DNA from: Colwellia psychrerythraea | Lineage (GTDB): Bacteria; Pseudomonadota; Gammaproteobacteria; Enterobacterales; Alteromonadaceae | DNA: 64,000 nucleotides | NCBI RefSeq assembly: GCF_000764225.1 | Contig: NZ_JQED01000056.1 | Span: 1-64,000, forward strand | Reading direction: 5' to 3' | Shown here: in pieces, positions 9,785-17,654 of the stretch | Layout of the letters: every line of letters starts with the position of its first letter | Position numbering within the stretch: position 1 is the first letter of the stretch | Position numbers and translations under genes: made by a program | The notes under the pieces: model-generated | Database searches by the model: none | What the model saw: the letters and a program-made list of their open reading frames with translations, nothing else | Told to the model about the DNA's origin: nothing

Positions 9785-9815
9785 TTATGAAATAAATCAC
9801 ATATATTACGCACTC
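9785..9815. promoter_or_regulatory. Degenerate second copy of the AraC-type operator
   Basis: TTATGAAATA (9785-9794) and TTACGCACTC (9806-9815) are again 21 bp apart and in the same orientation relative to the minus-strand gene as the pair at 5137-5167 is relative to the receptor gene. Similarity to TTACGCAATA is seven to eight of ten positions. The spacing supports a weak binding site for the same regulator. Confidence 0.4.
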
Positions 9816-9926
9816 TGTTGCGAATGCAGGTGTATCGGCATAGTCAATTTGTCTTTTACAATTGTGCAGTGACATTTAGGTTAAAAAGATCATTTCGAAA
9901 AAATCTTCTCTGATTCCTATGTGATG

Positions 9927-10289
9927 TTATACCAATTGCAGTAAGTAAGGGAGTAGTTTCAAATGGCCTAAATAGCCAATAACGTCGTTGCTTTCAATCC
10001 CAATACTCCCTATGACTCAATTATGTGCCTTGTTCTTGAAAATTTATTCTCATTGAACTCTGTAACCTTAAATAACCTGAACTCGGCTTAATAAATGATT
10101 ATCTAGCTGCTATTTTTCCTAACCTCTGCGTTAAATTTACATGCAATATAACAGCTATTGAGGCGAAATTTTCCTTGAAGTAAGAAAAACTATCAAGCCA
10201 GAATCTCATCAGAGTAGTTTGTGTGGATATTTCAATAGGGTTAAGTATCTCTTAAACCGAGTTCAGGTTAATTAGTCCAAATGGTTTAT
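9927..10289. mobile_element. MITE-like insertion inside the MaoC pseudogene
   Basis: This block interrupts the MaoC duplicate exactly between two regions that align with the intact gene. Its left end ATACCAATTGCAGTAA (9929-9944) and the inverted right end (10274-10289) match at about 12 of 16 positions. It has no ORF. Flanking TTAT-like bases may be a target duplication. A second element is nested within it. Confidence 0.6.
10073..10270. mobile_element. Nested 198-bp element with 19-bp terminal inverted repeats
   Basis: TAACCTGAACTCGGCTTAA (10073-10091) is the inverted repeat of TTAAACCGAGTTCAGGTTA (10252-10270) with one mismatch. The interior is noncoding. It is best read as a non-autonomous derivative of an insertion sequence that landed inside the outer element; the parent family was not identified. 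Confidence 0.65.
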
Positions 10290-10524
10290 TTGCGGAAATT
10301 CTAGGAGATAGGAATCCCGTACATATTAATGATGTTGCAGCAAAAAATAGTGTCTTTGGTCAACGTGTTGTTCATGGCGCATTTGTCTTAAGTACTGTTT
10401 CGGCATTGTTAGGGAAAAGCTGCTAGGTGAGGGCACAATATATTTGGGGCCGGAGAGTATCTTTATAGCACCAGTGTTTATAAAGGTCGAATCCGAAATG
10501 TAATTTGAATTACGCTGTGTACAC

Positions 10525-12366
10525 TTATAAATATAGCCAATTTAAAAGCAAGGAAAGTGTTATCCACATGAGTAAAATCAACGGAATACCCACACGCATA
10601 AAATCAGAAAACTGATAACCACCAGCATTCATCACCAATAAATTGGTTTTATATGCCATGGGTGTCGCGTAACTTAAGTTGGCACCAAATAGAACGGCTA
10701 AAATAAATGGCTCGGGTGAAAGGTTAAGTTGACTAGCAACAGAAATAGCAATGGGTGTACCAATAACGGCAGCCGCATTGTTTGAAACAATATTGGTTAA
10801 AATAGCTAATAACAGCATTAAGGCGGATAAAATTCCTCCTGGTGGTAGTCCATACGATAAGGCGACAAAAACCTGTGCTATATATTCAGCGCCTCCTGTT
10901 GTCATCATCGCGGAGCCTAAAGCCAGTGACGCGGCAACAATTAATATAACTTGAGTACTTAAGGCTGATGCGGCTTCTTCCCAATTTAAACATTTAGTAA
11001 GTAATAAGATGAGTACACCACATACTGAACTAATTTCAATAGGCAGAATTCCCAGCGCTGAAGATACAACGACGGCGAGCAATGTGCCTAATGCCACCGG
11101 CGCTTTGCTCGTTTGTGGTAACGATTCAGCACCATCTATTATTAACATGCCTTGTTTAGCTTTTAATAAATCAATCTGCTCTGTTTCTCCTTGTACGAGT
11201 AAGACATCACCAATCTTCAAACGTGTGTTGCCAATGCTATTGCGGCCCGTTTCCATGGCTTTACCGGCTCTATGTAATGCAATCACTGAAATAGCATATT
11301 TACGAATGAAGTTTGCTTGTTGTAAGGTTTGTCCTTCAATACCAGAGCCCGCAATGATGACAATCTCTGCTAAGGTTTGTTTGTCAGCTTTTAACGGATG
11401 TTCTTCATCAACTTTATGCAGCCCAGAAAATAAAGTTGCGCCTAAAACTGTCTCGAATTCTTTAAGGCGATCAGGATAATCGTGCACCTTTAATCGATCA
11501 CCAGTAACGAGTACAGTATCAGGTAAAGGTATGATATTTCGATAGTCTGGACCTCGTTGAATACATTCTATTTTGAGCTGTCCATCGGTCAATTTAATTA
11601 TTTCGGCAATGGTTTTATCGTTAACATCACTTTCTTCGTTTATATTAAGATAAGCACTAAATAATCGAGGAGACGTATCAGGCATTGATGGTGTTCTATT
11701 CGGTAAAAGTTTGGGCGCAATTAGCCATAAATAGAATACAGCTACCGCAGAGGCAATCAGTGCTGGCTGAATAAAGTCAAATAGACCAAATTCAACTGCA
11801 CCCATATTTTTTGCAATACTCACGACTAATAAATTAGTTGAGGTGCCTATTGTGGTCGTCATTCCACCCACCAAGGTTGCTAATCCCATTGGGAGTAACA
11901 TGGGTGATGAGTCTGTTTGAGTACGTAAAGATACGTTGATTAAAATAGGCAGTAATAGCACAACTACGGGTGTGTTGTTTATAAAGGCACTTAATCCGCC
12001 ACCAAGAATAAGTGTTAACAATAATGACAAGCTAGGGCTTATTTTCCATAACTTAGCCAAATATCGACCAATAGGCTCCAACGCCCCGGTACTGACAATA
12101 CCATGACCAATAATCATTAATGAGCAAACGGTAATTAAGGCCTCATGCCCAAAACCAAAAAACAATGAACTTGGTTCGAAATGGTTACCATCGACATAAA
12201 ATGGAAACAGTGCAAACAGTAAACACAGTATCGTTATAACAGCCAACGAAGAGGTTTCTAAAGGAGTGTCTTCTCGGCGAAATAAATACAACGCAAGTAC
12301 GGTAATGAATAAAGCGGCTAATGCGTGGTTATTGGGTAGGTCAGGAATACTCAAAATGGATACCAA
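10525..12366 (-). CDS. SLC13/DASS-type permease with internal RCK_C domains
   Basis: This inner-membrane transporter of 613 residues has two blocks of hydrophobic helices separated by a hydrophilic region (about 225-400). That region looks like two RCK_C (TrkA-C) domains, the second around LKIGDVLLVQGE. The N-terminal block contains FINNTPVVVLLLP and GTSTNLLV. The C-terminal block contains SNNAAAVIGTPIAISVA. These are the paired Asn-Thr signatures of the divalent anion:Na+ symporter superfamily. Sulfate or a dicarboxylate are possible substrates. The predicted start is TTG and no better in-frame start lies upstream because of an in-frame TGA. The gene is flanked by mobile-element debris on both sides and seems to stand alone. 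Confidence 0.85.
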   Translation of the reverse strand: MVSILSIPDLPNNHALAALFITVLALYLFRREDTPLETSSLAVITILCLLFALFPFYVDGNHFEPSSLFFGFGHEALITVCSLMIIGHGIVSTGALEPIGRYLAKLWKISPSLSLLLTLILGGGLSAFINNTPVVVLLLPILINVSLRTQTDSSPMLLPMGLATLVGGMTTTIGTSTNLLVVSIAKNMGAVEFGLFDFIQPALIASAVAVFYLWLIAPKLLPNRTPSMPDTSPRLFSAYLNINEESDVNDKTIAEIIKLTDGQLKIECIQRGPDYRNIIPLPDTVLVTGDRLKVHDYPDRLKEFETVLGATLFSGLHKVDEEHPLKADKQTLAEIVIIAGSGIEGQTLQQANFIRKYAISVIALHRAGKAMETGRNSIGNTRLKIGDVLLVQGETEQIDLLKAKQGMLIIDGAESLPQTSKAPVALGTLLAVVVSSALGILPIEISSVCGVLILLLTKCLNWEEAASALSTQVILIVAASLALGSAMMTTGGAEYIAQVFVALSYGLPPGGILSALMLLLAILTNIVSNNAAAVIGTPIAISVASQLNLSPEPFILAVLFGANLSYATPMAYKTNLLVMNAGGYQFSDFMRVGIPLILLMWITLSLLLNWLYL

Positions 12367-12401
12367 GTTGATTCAATTATTTAGCCTCTAAGGTCAGTAA
12401 T

Positions 12402-12665
12402 TATACCCGTTACCAATCAAGATGCAGGTTTCAGAGTGCTTGAGCAATGTCAATTCAAGGCGCTGTGATGAAACAATGGTCATTCCATTATAAGTCACAG
12501 CAACGATGAAGTGATGTTGCTCAAGCGCTTCTTCGATGGGTTTTAAATGACTTTATACGGCGTTAAAAAATCAAACCATAGAATGACTATGCTTAAATTA
12601 TTTTCCTTGGCTAAAGTCATTTAAATTCCCACTGAAATCCTACACTTTGAATGGTAATGGGTATA
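12402..12665. mobile_element. 264-bp MITE with about 30-bp imperfect terminal repeats
   Basis: The left end TATACCCGTTACCAATCAAG (from 12402) matches the inverted right end TATACCCATTACCATTCAAA (to 12665), and the similarity continues through AGG-TTTCAG. The interior has no ORF. The same left end recurs at 12849-12893, showing that the family is present more than once here. Confidence 0.7.
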
Positions 12666-12667
12666 TA

Positions 12668-12893
12668 ACGCATCATCTTCAAATGGAGCGTGTATAGAAG
12701 CCAGTATAGACCCAAAATCTATTTAATATACAGACTCTTGTGTTAATAATAGGTAATTTGTGAATAACTAAGCAATACAATAAGCATTAATGCTTAGTAA
12801 AAGGCGTTTCTAATTCCAGCTGAATCATGCCTCTTCAAGAGGAACGGGTATAAATCTGTTACCAATCAAGATGTATGTTTCAGAGTGCTTGAG
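12668..12893. repeat. Fragments of related MITE ends
   Basis: A TIR-like end ending GCGTGTATA lies at about 12669-12695 and another ending GAACGGGTATA at about 12829-12852. Bases 12849-12893 repeat the first 44 bases of the 12402 element. A 16-bp palindrome around TAAGCATTAATGCTTA lies at about 12780-12795. The pieces look like successive insertions and deletions; order of events is not clear. Confidence 0.5.
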
Positions 12894-13058
12894 TTATTTC
12901 AATGCGGCTTTATTGCTGAGTATTTTGCCAAAGTGAATTGGTTTTGCGCCACGTTGGTCTTCGATGTAAGCGACTTCAGTGAATGTTTTATGGGTATTTA
13001 AGTCAATAAAAAGTATGTTATGTTTGTACTTGCTAGTCTCCAGTTTATATTGTTTAAC
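12894..13058 (-). pseudogene. N-terminal transposase fragment, IS110-like
   Basis: A 54-codon minus-strand frame reads KHNILFIDLNTHKTFTEVAY and then IEDQRGAKPIHFGKI, ending at a TAA inside the adjacent MITE fragment. The ID(L)...HKTFT pattern followed by a short strand resembles the start of the DEDD/RuvC-like domain of IS110-family transposases. No ATG is seen in frame at the expected place and the rest of the gene is missing, so it is a relic. The family call rests on this short motif only. Confidence 0.35.
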
Positions 13059-13071
13059 ATGTATAAACTAA

Positions 13072-13100
13072 CCCACGCTCAGAGGTTAGCACCTCGTGGG
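13072..13100. other. Hairpin upstream of the PH-domain gene
   Basis: CCCACG (13072-13077) pairs with CGTGGG (13095-13100), with GGT/ACC pairs inside. It lies 30 bp before the next start codon and beyond the 5' end of the transposase relic, so it may be a leader structure or part of the old element's noncoding end. Confidence 0.35.
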
Positions 13101-13129
13101 GAGTCATTGTGTCTATTTAAGGAGTTTTT

Positions 13130-13498
13130 ATGATTGATTTTGATAATAAAGCCATTTTCAAGTTAAAGCAGAACTCTGAATATGCAGAAAAGGTTAGTGA
13201 ATTACTGTTAGATGACGAAGAAATCATTGATTCATTTAAATCTATGCGAGATGGGGTGATATTTACCAGTAAAAGGATCATTTCGGTTAATGTTCAAGGC
13301 ATAACTGGAAGTAAAAAAGATTTTACATCCTTACCTTACAAAAATATCGTAGCCTACTCTATTGAAACTTCAGGAACTTTTGATCTTGATTCTGAGCTAG
13401 AAATATACTTTTCAGCAATAGGTAAAATAAAATTTGAATTTACAGGTGAGTCTTCAATGCTTCAGATTTCAAAAGTAATTTCTAATCATGTGCTATAA
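13130..13498 (+). CDS. Bacterial PH-domain protein
   Basis: This is a 122-residue cytoplasmic protein preceded by a strong AAGGAG. The pattern of strands with DGVIFTSKRIISVNVQGITG, then KKDFTSLPYKNIVAYSIET and a terminal helix is that of the bacterial pleckstrin-homology family (PF08000/YvbH type). Family members have no firmly known role. It stands alone between the mobile-element cluster and the MaoC gene, on the same strand as the latter, with 91 bp between them. Confidence 0.8.
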   Translation: MIDFDNKAIFKLKQNSEYAEKVSELLLDDEEIIDSFKSMRDGVIFTSKRIISVNVQGITGSKKDFTSLPYKNIVAYSIETSGTFDLDSELEIYFSAIGKIKFEFTGESSMLQISKVISNHVL

Positions 13499-13589
13499 AC
13501 CATAACTTCAGTGTAAATTTATCGGGGGAAGATAGCTGCTAACAGTTATCGCTTTATCTGTGGTTATTGTATGAATTAAAGGAGTTAAT

Positions 13590-14006
13590 TTGTCTTATAC
13601 AATTGAGCAGCTACATCTAGGTCAAAAAGATCATTTTGAAAAAACCTTCTCTGATTCCGATGTGATGCTGTTTGCTGAGATTTCAGGAGATAGGAATCCC
13701 GTACATATTAATGATATTGCAGCAAAAAGTAGTGTCTTTGGTCAACGTGTTGTTCATGGCGCATTTGTCTTAAGTACTATTTCGGCATTGTTAGGGGAAA
13801 AGTTACCAGGTGAGGGCACAATATACTTGGGACAAGAGAGTAAGTTTATAGCACCGGTATTTATTGGTGATACCGTCACCGCAACTTGTGAAGTAGTTGA
13901 ACTTATGACAGACAAAAACATCGTTAAATTACATTGCAGTTTAGTTAATCAAAACGGCAACGTAGTCGCTGAAGGGCTGGCAACCGTGATGCCACCTAAA
14001 ATTTAG
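13590..14006 (+). CDS. MaoC-type (R)-specific enoyl-CoA hydratase
   Basis: This 138-residue single hot-dog protein has the PhaJ/MaoC hydratase motif. Asp34 and His39 in GDRNPVHIN are the expected catalytic pair, followed by VVHGAFVLSTISALLG. It would hydrate trans-2-enoyl-CoA to (R)-3-hydroxyacyl-CoA, the type of product an MFE-2-like SDR such as the one at 6276 oxidises. The start is TTG at 13590 with AAAGGAG at ideal spacing; no ATG is available. A decayed duplicate lies at 9849-10483, next to the cupin/ligase/SDR operon, so this gene or its copy was probably once part of that locus. Confidence 0.88.
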   Translation: MSYTIEQLHLGQKDHFEKTFSDSDVMLFAEISGDRNPVHINDIAAKSSVFGQRVVHGAFVLSTISALLGEKLPGEGTIYLGQESKFIAPVFIGDTVTATCEVVELMTDKNIVKLHCSLVNQNGNVVAEGLATVMPPKI

Positions 14007-14028
14007 GACTTATATCTTGCCTGAAATG

Positions 14029-14075
14029 ACAAACGCTACGTTAATCTAAATGTAAAGGATTTAAGTAGCGTTTGT
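14029..14075. terminator. Hairpin between convergent genes
   Basis: ACAAACGCTAC (14029-14039) is perfectly inverted at 14065-14075 (11-bp stem). It lies between the convergent MaoC and amylase genes and could end transcription from both sides, although the T run is short. Confidence 0.6.
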
Positions 14076-14098
14076 GTAAGTGCCAATGGTTTTGGAAT

Positions 14099-15511
14099 CT
14101 ATTCCATTAACCACATTCTGGCTTTACGCCCTGGTAAGTAAAACTTATGCCATTGGCTATTAATATTTTGCACATCAACACCACCAACAACATCACGGTA
14201 GTTTTTATGCCACCATAAATTGTGCTCTGCGGTATTTACCCACACGTCTTGGCCGTTATCACACTTGTTAATACCTACCACACCAATGTGATCACGTTTG
14301 AATAAAATCACACAATCGTTAAAGCTCATCACTTGCATGCCGTGGCCTTGTGCAGCGTTATGAAATTTCACCATACCAGCAATGTCTGCGCGTTTGTATA
14401 AACCTTGCCAACGGCTACCGTCATTACTTTCGTTATGATCAGAGTAAATCATCGGCGTACCGCCATCACGGCCCAGAATGTAAGCATTAGCTAACAGCTC
14501 ATCAGTCTCATCGAGTATTTGATACCTAAAACCTTCGTTGGTTGGAATATCATGAGTTATTGAAAAGGTTACCGCTTTGTCGCCTGCTAATGCTTGACCG
14601 TAAGCTCCAGGGTCAACTAGTTGATTCATTGAACCGCCAAAACCAAGGGCACCACGAAGTGAAGCAAATAATGGGAAGTCATAAGCGCCGTGACCAGTAT
14701 CATTTAAATAGGGGGCTAGGAAACTGTCGTAACTATTATCGCCAGCGCCACCCGAAGTGATGATTTCACCAAACACATGCATGCCATTTTTGATGTCGTT
14801 ATTAAATACCGCGTTAATGTGGTAGTTGCTCATATGTTTTGCGGCATCAACGCGAAAACCAGTGACACCGATTGTTTTTAACGCTTGTAAGTAGGCTTGT
14901 TGTTGAGATACTACCCAGTTATTTGGGTCTAAATCAGGTAATCCTGTATCGCCATTACCGCCACAAAGTCGCCAATATTGTACATGGCCGGGGTTGCCCC
15001 AATCAGTAATACATCCTGCGGGGTGAAAGTCATTTGCGCCATAGCTACCCTGTTGTAAATCGCCAAATAACTTAATAGAGTTGTAGTAAGTGCTATCAGC
15101 AGCATAAGTAGCAAGTACTGCAGCACCTGGGTAGTTTAAATCTGAGCGTTGGGATGATTCGTTCGCCATATGGTTCAATACGATATCGGCGTAGGTCTCA
15201 ACGCCTTTGGCTTTAAGGGCATTAACCATCTCTTTAAAGTCGTTGGTATCACCTAAAGGGCTATGAATAAGTCTTAAGTCTTGTGGCTGATAACGGGCCC
15301 ACCATTCATTGCCTGAGGATTTATATGCTGGCGAAACTAGTACTTTTTTGTAGCCTAAATCAGCAATCTCTTGTGCTTTGGTTGCAACGTCATCGTAGGT
15401 CCAGTTAAAAGCATGCAGTATGGTATCAGCGTATGAACCTTGACTGAATAATAATGAGCTGGCGATGATTGATGCTTGCGTGAATTTTTTCAATAGTGGT
15501 GTAGTTTTCAT
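14099..15511 (-). CDS. Secreted GH13 alpha-amylase
   Basis: This 470-residue glycoside hydrolase of family 13 has an N-terminal signal peptide ending near SYA (about residue 28). The four conserved regions are present: DIVLNH (109-114), GFRVDAAKH with nucleophile Asp222, FGEI with acid/base Glu249, and THD with Asp321. It would cleave alpha-1,4-glucans such as starch or glycogen outside the cytoplasm. The length corresponds to a catalytic barrel plus a short C-terminal domain, with no starch-binding module. It is not linked to other carbohydrate genes. Upstream 270 bp hold its promoter and that of the divergent POT transporter. Confidence 0.92.
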   Translation of the reverse strand: MKTTPLLKKFTQASIIASSLLFSQGSYADTILHAFNWTYDDVATKAQEIADLGYKKVLVSPAYKSSGNEWWARYQPQDLRLIHSPLGDTNDFKEMVNALKAKGVETYADIVLNHMANESSQRSDLNYPGAAVLATYAADSTYYNSIKLFGDLQQGSYGANDFHPAGCITDWGNPGHVQYWRLCGGNGDTGLPDLDPNNWVVSQQQAYLQALKTIGVTGFRVDAAKHMSNYHINAVFNNDIKNGMHVFGEIITSGGAGDNSYDSFLAPYLNDTGHGAYDFPLFASLRGALGFGGSMNQLVDPGAYGQALAGDKAVTFSITHDIPTNEGFRYQILDETDELLANAYILGRDGGTPMIYSDHNESNDGSRWQGLYKRADIAGMVKFHNAAQGHGMQVMSFNDCVILFKRDHIGVVGINKCDNGQDVWVNTAEHNLWWHKNYRDVVGGVDVQNINSQWHKFYLPGRKARMWLME

Positions 15512-15786
15512 GCATTCCTCGTTTATATTATTTTTATTGTTGTAAACTTTTTGGGCTGCTGATCGAGCAACTAAATTGAGCGTAAATTAAGCGAAGATAG
15601 TTATCAATCCCCCTACATACGTATTCATAAGCCAATTTTATTTGCTCAGTAAAACGTGGGAATCGACACTTTATACTGCATTATTCTGCGTAACTAGTTG
15701 AATTAACACTGTCATCCTTAGCATAAGCTTGATAGTCACTCTATACTTCGTCTAAGACTTTCCCTGTTGCAAGGCATAACAAACAT

Positions 15787-17421
15787 ATGGATAAAGCAAA
15801 CGACATTGATATTGATATTCAAAGCAATACAGATGAATTATTTGGTCACCCTAAAGGCTTATACGTTTGTTTTGCGACTGAACTTTGGGAGCGGTTTTCA
15901 TTTTATGGTATGAAGTATTTGCTGCTCTTATATTTAACTAAATACCATTTATTCTCTGACGGAGCAGGCTTGGAAGTTTTAGGATCCTATGCTGGTTTAG
16001 TTTATACCTTGCCCGTGATAGGGGGTATGTTAGCTGATCGCTATCTTGGTATGAAAAAGTCGGTGATATTCGGTGGTATCTTACTCTGTTTTGGCCATTT
16101 ACTGATGGCAGTTGAGGGCCATCAAGCGGTGCAATATGTGGCGGGTACCATTTTAACTGCAGATATTACTCTGAATAATGGCACTGTACTTAGCGCGGGT
16201 ACTCAATTAACGGAAACGGTTAAAATTCAAGATTTAGCAGCGCTGAATGTTTTCTACTTGGCATTATCACTTATTGTGGTGGGTGTTGGTTTTTTAAAGC
16301 CCAATATTTCCACCATAGTAGGTCAACTCTATAGTAAGGATGATCCCCGTCGAGACTCTGGTTTTACCATTTTTTACATGGGCATTAACCTTGGCTCTTT
16401 TGCCGCAACGATTATTTGTGTTTACTTAGGTGAAACCTATGGCTGGCGTTACGGTTTTGGTGCTGCTGGCATTGGTATGTTATTTGGTTTGGTGACGTTT
16501 ACTAAGGGCCTTAAATATTTGCGTGGTTTGGCAGAGCCGCCCGATGTTGCCGTGTTGAAAGATAAAGTTTGGGGGTTGATAAGCCGTGAGCACTTAATTT
16601 ATCTAACGGCTATTTTAAGCTTGTCGGTATTTTGGCTTGTTATTCAACATGAGCCCGTAGTCTTTGCAGCTCAGCAGGTTTTATTGATTGCATCGGGCGT
16701 CGGGTTAATAGCCTATGCCGCATTAAAAGGCAGCAGAGAAGAGTTCCAGCAAATGTTAGTGCTGATGGTGTTAATTGGTTCTACCATCGTATTTTGGGCT
16801 TTGTTTGAGCAGGCAGCGGGGTCAATGACCTTATTTGCCGACAGAGTTGTTGATAGAAATATTGCGGGCATTGAGATAACCGCGGGTCAGTTTGGCTCTC
16901 TTAATGCGGGCTTTATCATTTTGTTGTCTTTACCTTTTGCAGCGCTGTGGGTGTGGTTAGATAAGTTTAAGTTAAACCCCAACATTCCGATAAAATTCGC
17001 CTTGGGAATTATGCAAGCGGGTTTGGGTTTTGGCGTTTTGGTTATTGGAGCACAATATCCCAATGAGGCCGGTAAAATCAGTTTATGGTGGTTAGTGCTA
17101 GCGTATCTTATTCATACAACGGGTGAGTTGTGTCTTTCACCGGTCGGTCTTTCGGCCGTGACTAAGCTGGCGATACATCGCGTGGTCGGTTTATCAATGG
17201 GGGTGTGGTTTTTGGCAACGGCGTTGTCTGAAACCTTGGCTATGCGTTTAGGAAAATTAGCGGCTATTGATACCCATAGTGGGGAAGTCGGAAGTGTTAG
17301 TGACAATCTTCTTATTTACACCCAGCTATTCGAGTTTTTAACGTGGATTGGTATTGGTACAGGCGTATTTATTCTGCTGATATCTCCGCTATTAAAACGG
17401 GGTATGCATGGTGTTCGCTAA
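15787..17421 (+). CDS. POT-family proton-coupled peptide transporter
   Basis: This inner-membrane transporter of 544 residues belongs to the POT/PTR2 branch of the MFS. The family's ExxERF motif is seen as ELWERFSFYGMKYLLLLYL near residue 31, and the second signature (GIFKPNI-type) as LKPNISTIVGQLY. About 12 to 14 hydrophobic helices are visible. It would take up di- and tripeptides with protons. The start has AAGG a short way upstream. It is divergent from the amylase gene and followed on the other strand by a small membrane ORF. Confidence 0.9.
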   Translation: MDKANDIDIDIQSNTDELFGHPKGLYVCFATELWERFSFYGMKYLLLLYLTKYHLFSDGAGLEVLGSYAGLVYTLPVIGGMLADRYLGMKKSVIFGGILLCFGHLLMAVEGHQAVQYVAGTILTADITLNNGTVLSAGTQLTETVKIQDLAALNVFYLALSLIVVGVGFLKPNISTIVGQLYSKDDPRRDSGFTIFYMGINLGSFAATIICVYLGETYGWRYGFGAAGIGMLFGLVTFTKGLKYLRGLAEPPDVAVLKDKVWGLISREHLIYLTAILSLSVFWLVIQHEPVVFAAQQVLLIASGVGLIAYAALKGSREEFQQMLVLMVLIGSTIVFWALFEQAAGSMTLFADRVVDRNIAGIEITAGQFGSLNAGFIILLSLPFAALWVWLDKFKLNPNIPIKFALGIMQAGLGFGVLVIGAQYPNEAGKISLWWLVLAYLIHTTGELCLSPVGLSAVTKLAIHRVVGLSMGVWFLATALSETLAMRLGKLAAIDTHSGEVGSVSDNLLIYTQLFEFLTWIGIGTGVFILLISPLLKRGMHGVR

Positions 17422-17456
17422 GCTGTTTTAGCGATAAGAAATGCGAATAAGGCGTA

Positions 17457-17576
17457 TTAATGATGCTTATTGATGTGCTGGTCTGAGTGTTTAAAGTATT
17501 GATAATACGCATGAACCGCAAACCCGATAACGAGTGCTACTGAACATAAGCCAACGACCAAGGATAAAATTGCCAT
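17457..17576 (-). CDS. Small single-pass membrane protein, 39 residues
   Basis: A complete small ORF starts at ATG 17576 with AGAGG a few bases upstream and ends in TAA at 17457. Residues 2-24 form one hydrophobic helix (AILSLVVGLCSVALVIGFAV), followed by a polar tail ending in HINKHH. Coding support comes from the ribosome site and from the intact helix; no homologue was recognised. It lies between the convergent POT gene and upstream of the Msr gene on the same strand. Confidence 0.5.
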   Translation of the reverse strand: MAILSLVVGLCSVALVIGFAVHAYYQYFKHSDQHINKHH

Positions 17577-17654
17577 AATTGCCTCTGCTATACTTTATTG
17601 TCTCCATAGTTAAGTATAGCAAAGGTGAAAATAGTTAATGGAATAACGTGGCTA

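Larger units (their letters stand above)
9849..10483 (+). pseudogene. Broken duplicate of the MaoC-type hydratase gene
   Basis: Bases 9849-9926 and about 10287-10483 align closely with the 5' two-thirds of the intact MaoC gene at 13590. The copy has an early in-frame TGA (about codon 8), small deletions (for example around 10421) and a block of about 360 bp inserted at the equivalent of codon 26. Long stretches are almost unchanged, for instance the region coding DRNPVHIND and VVHGAFVLST. The homology stops near 10483, so the 3' end is also gone. It cannot make a functional enzyme. Confidence 0.85.
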
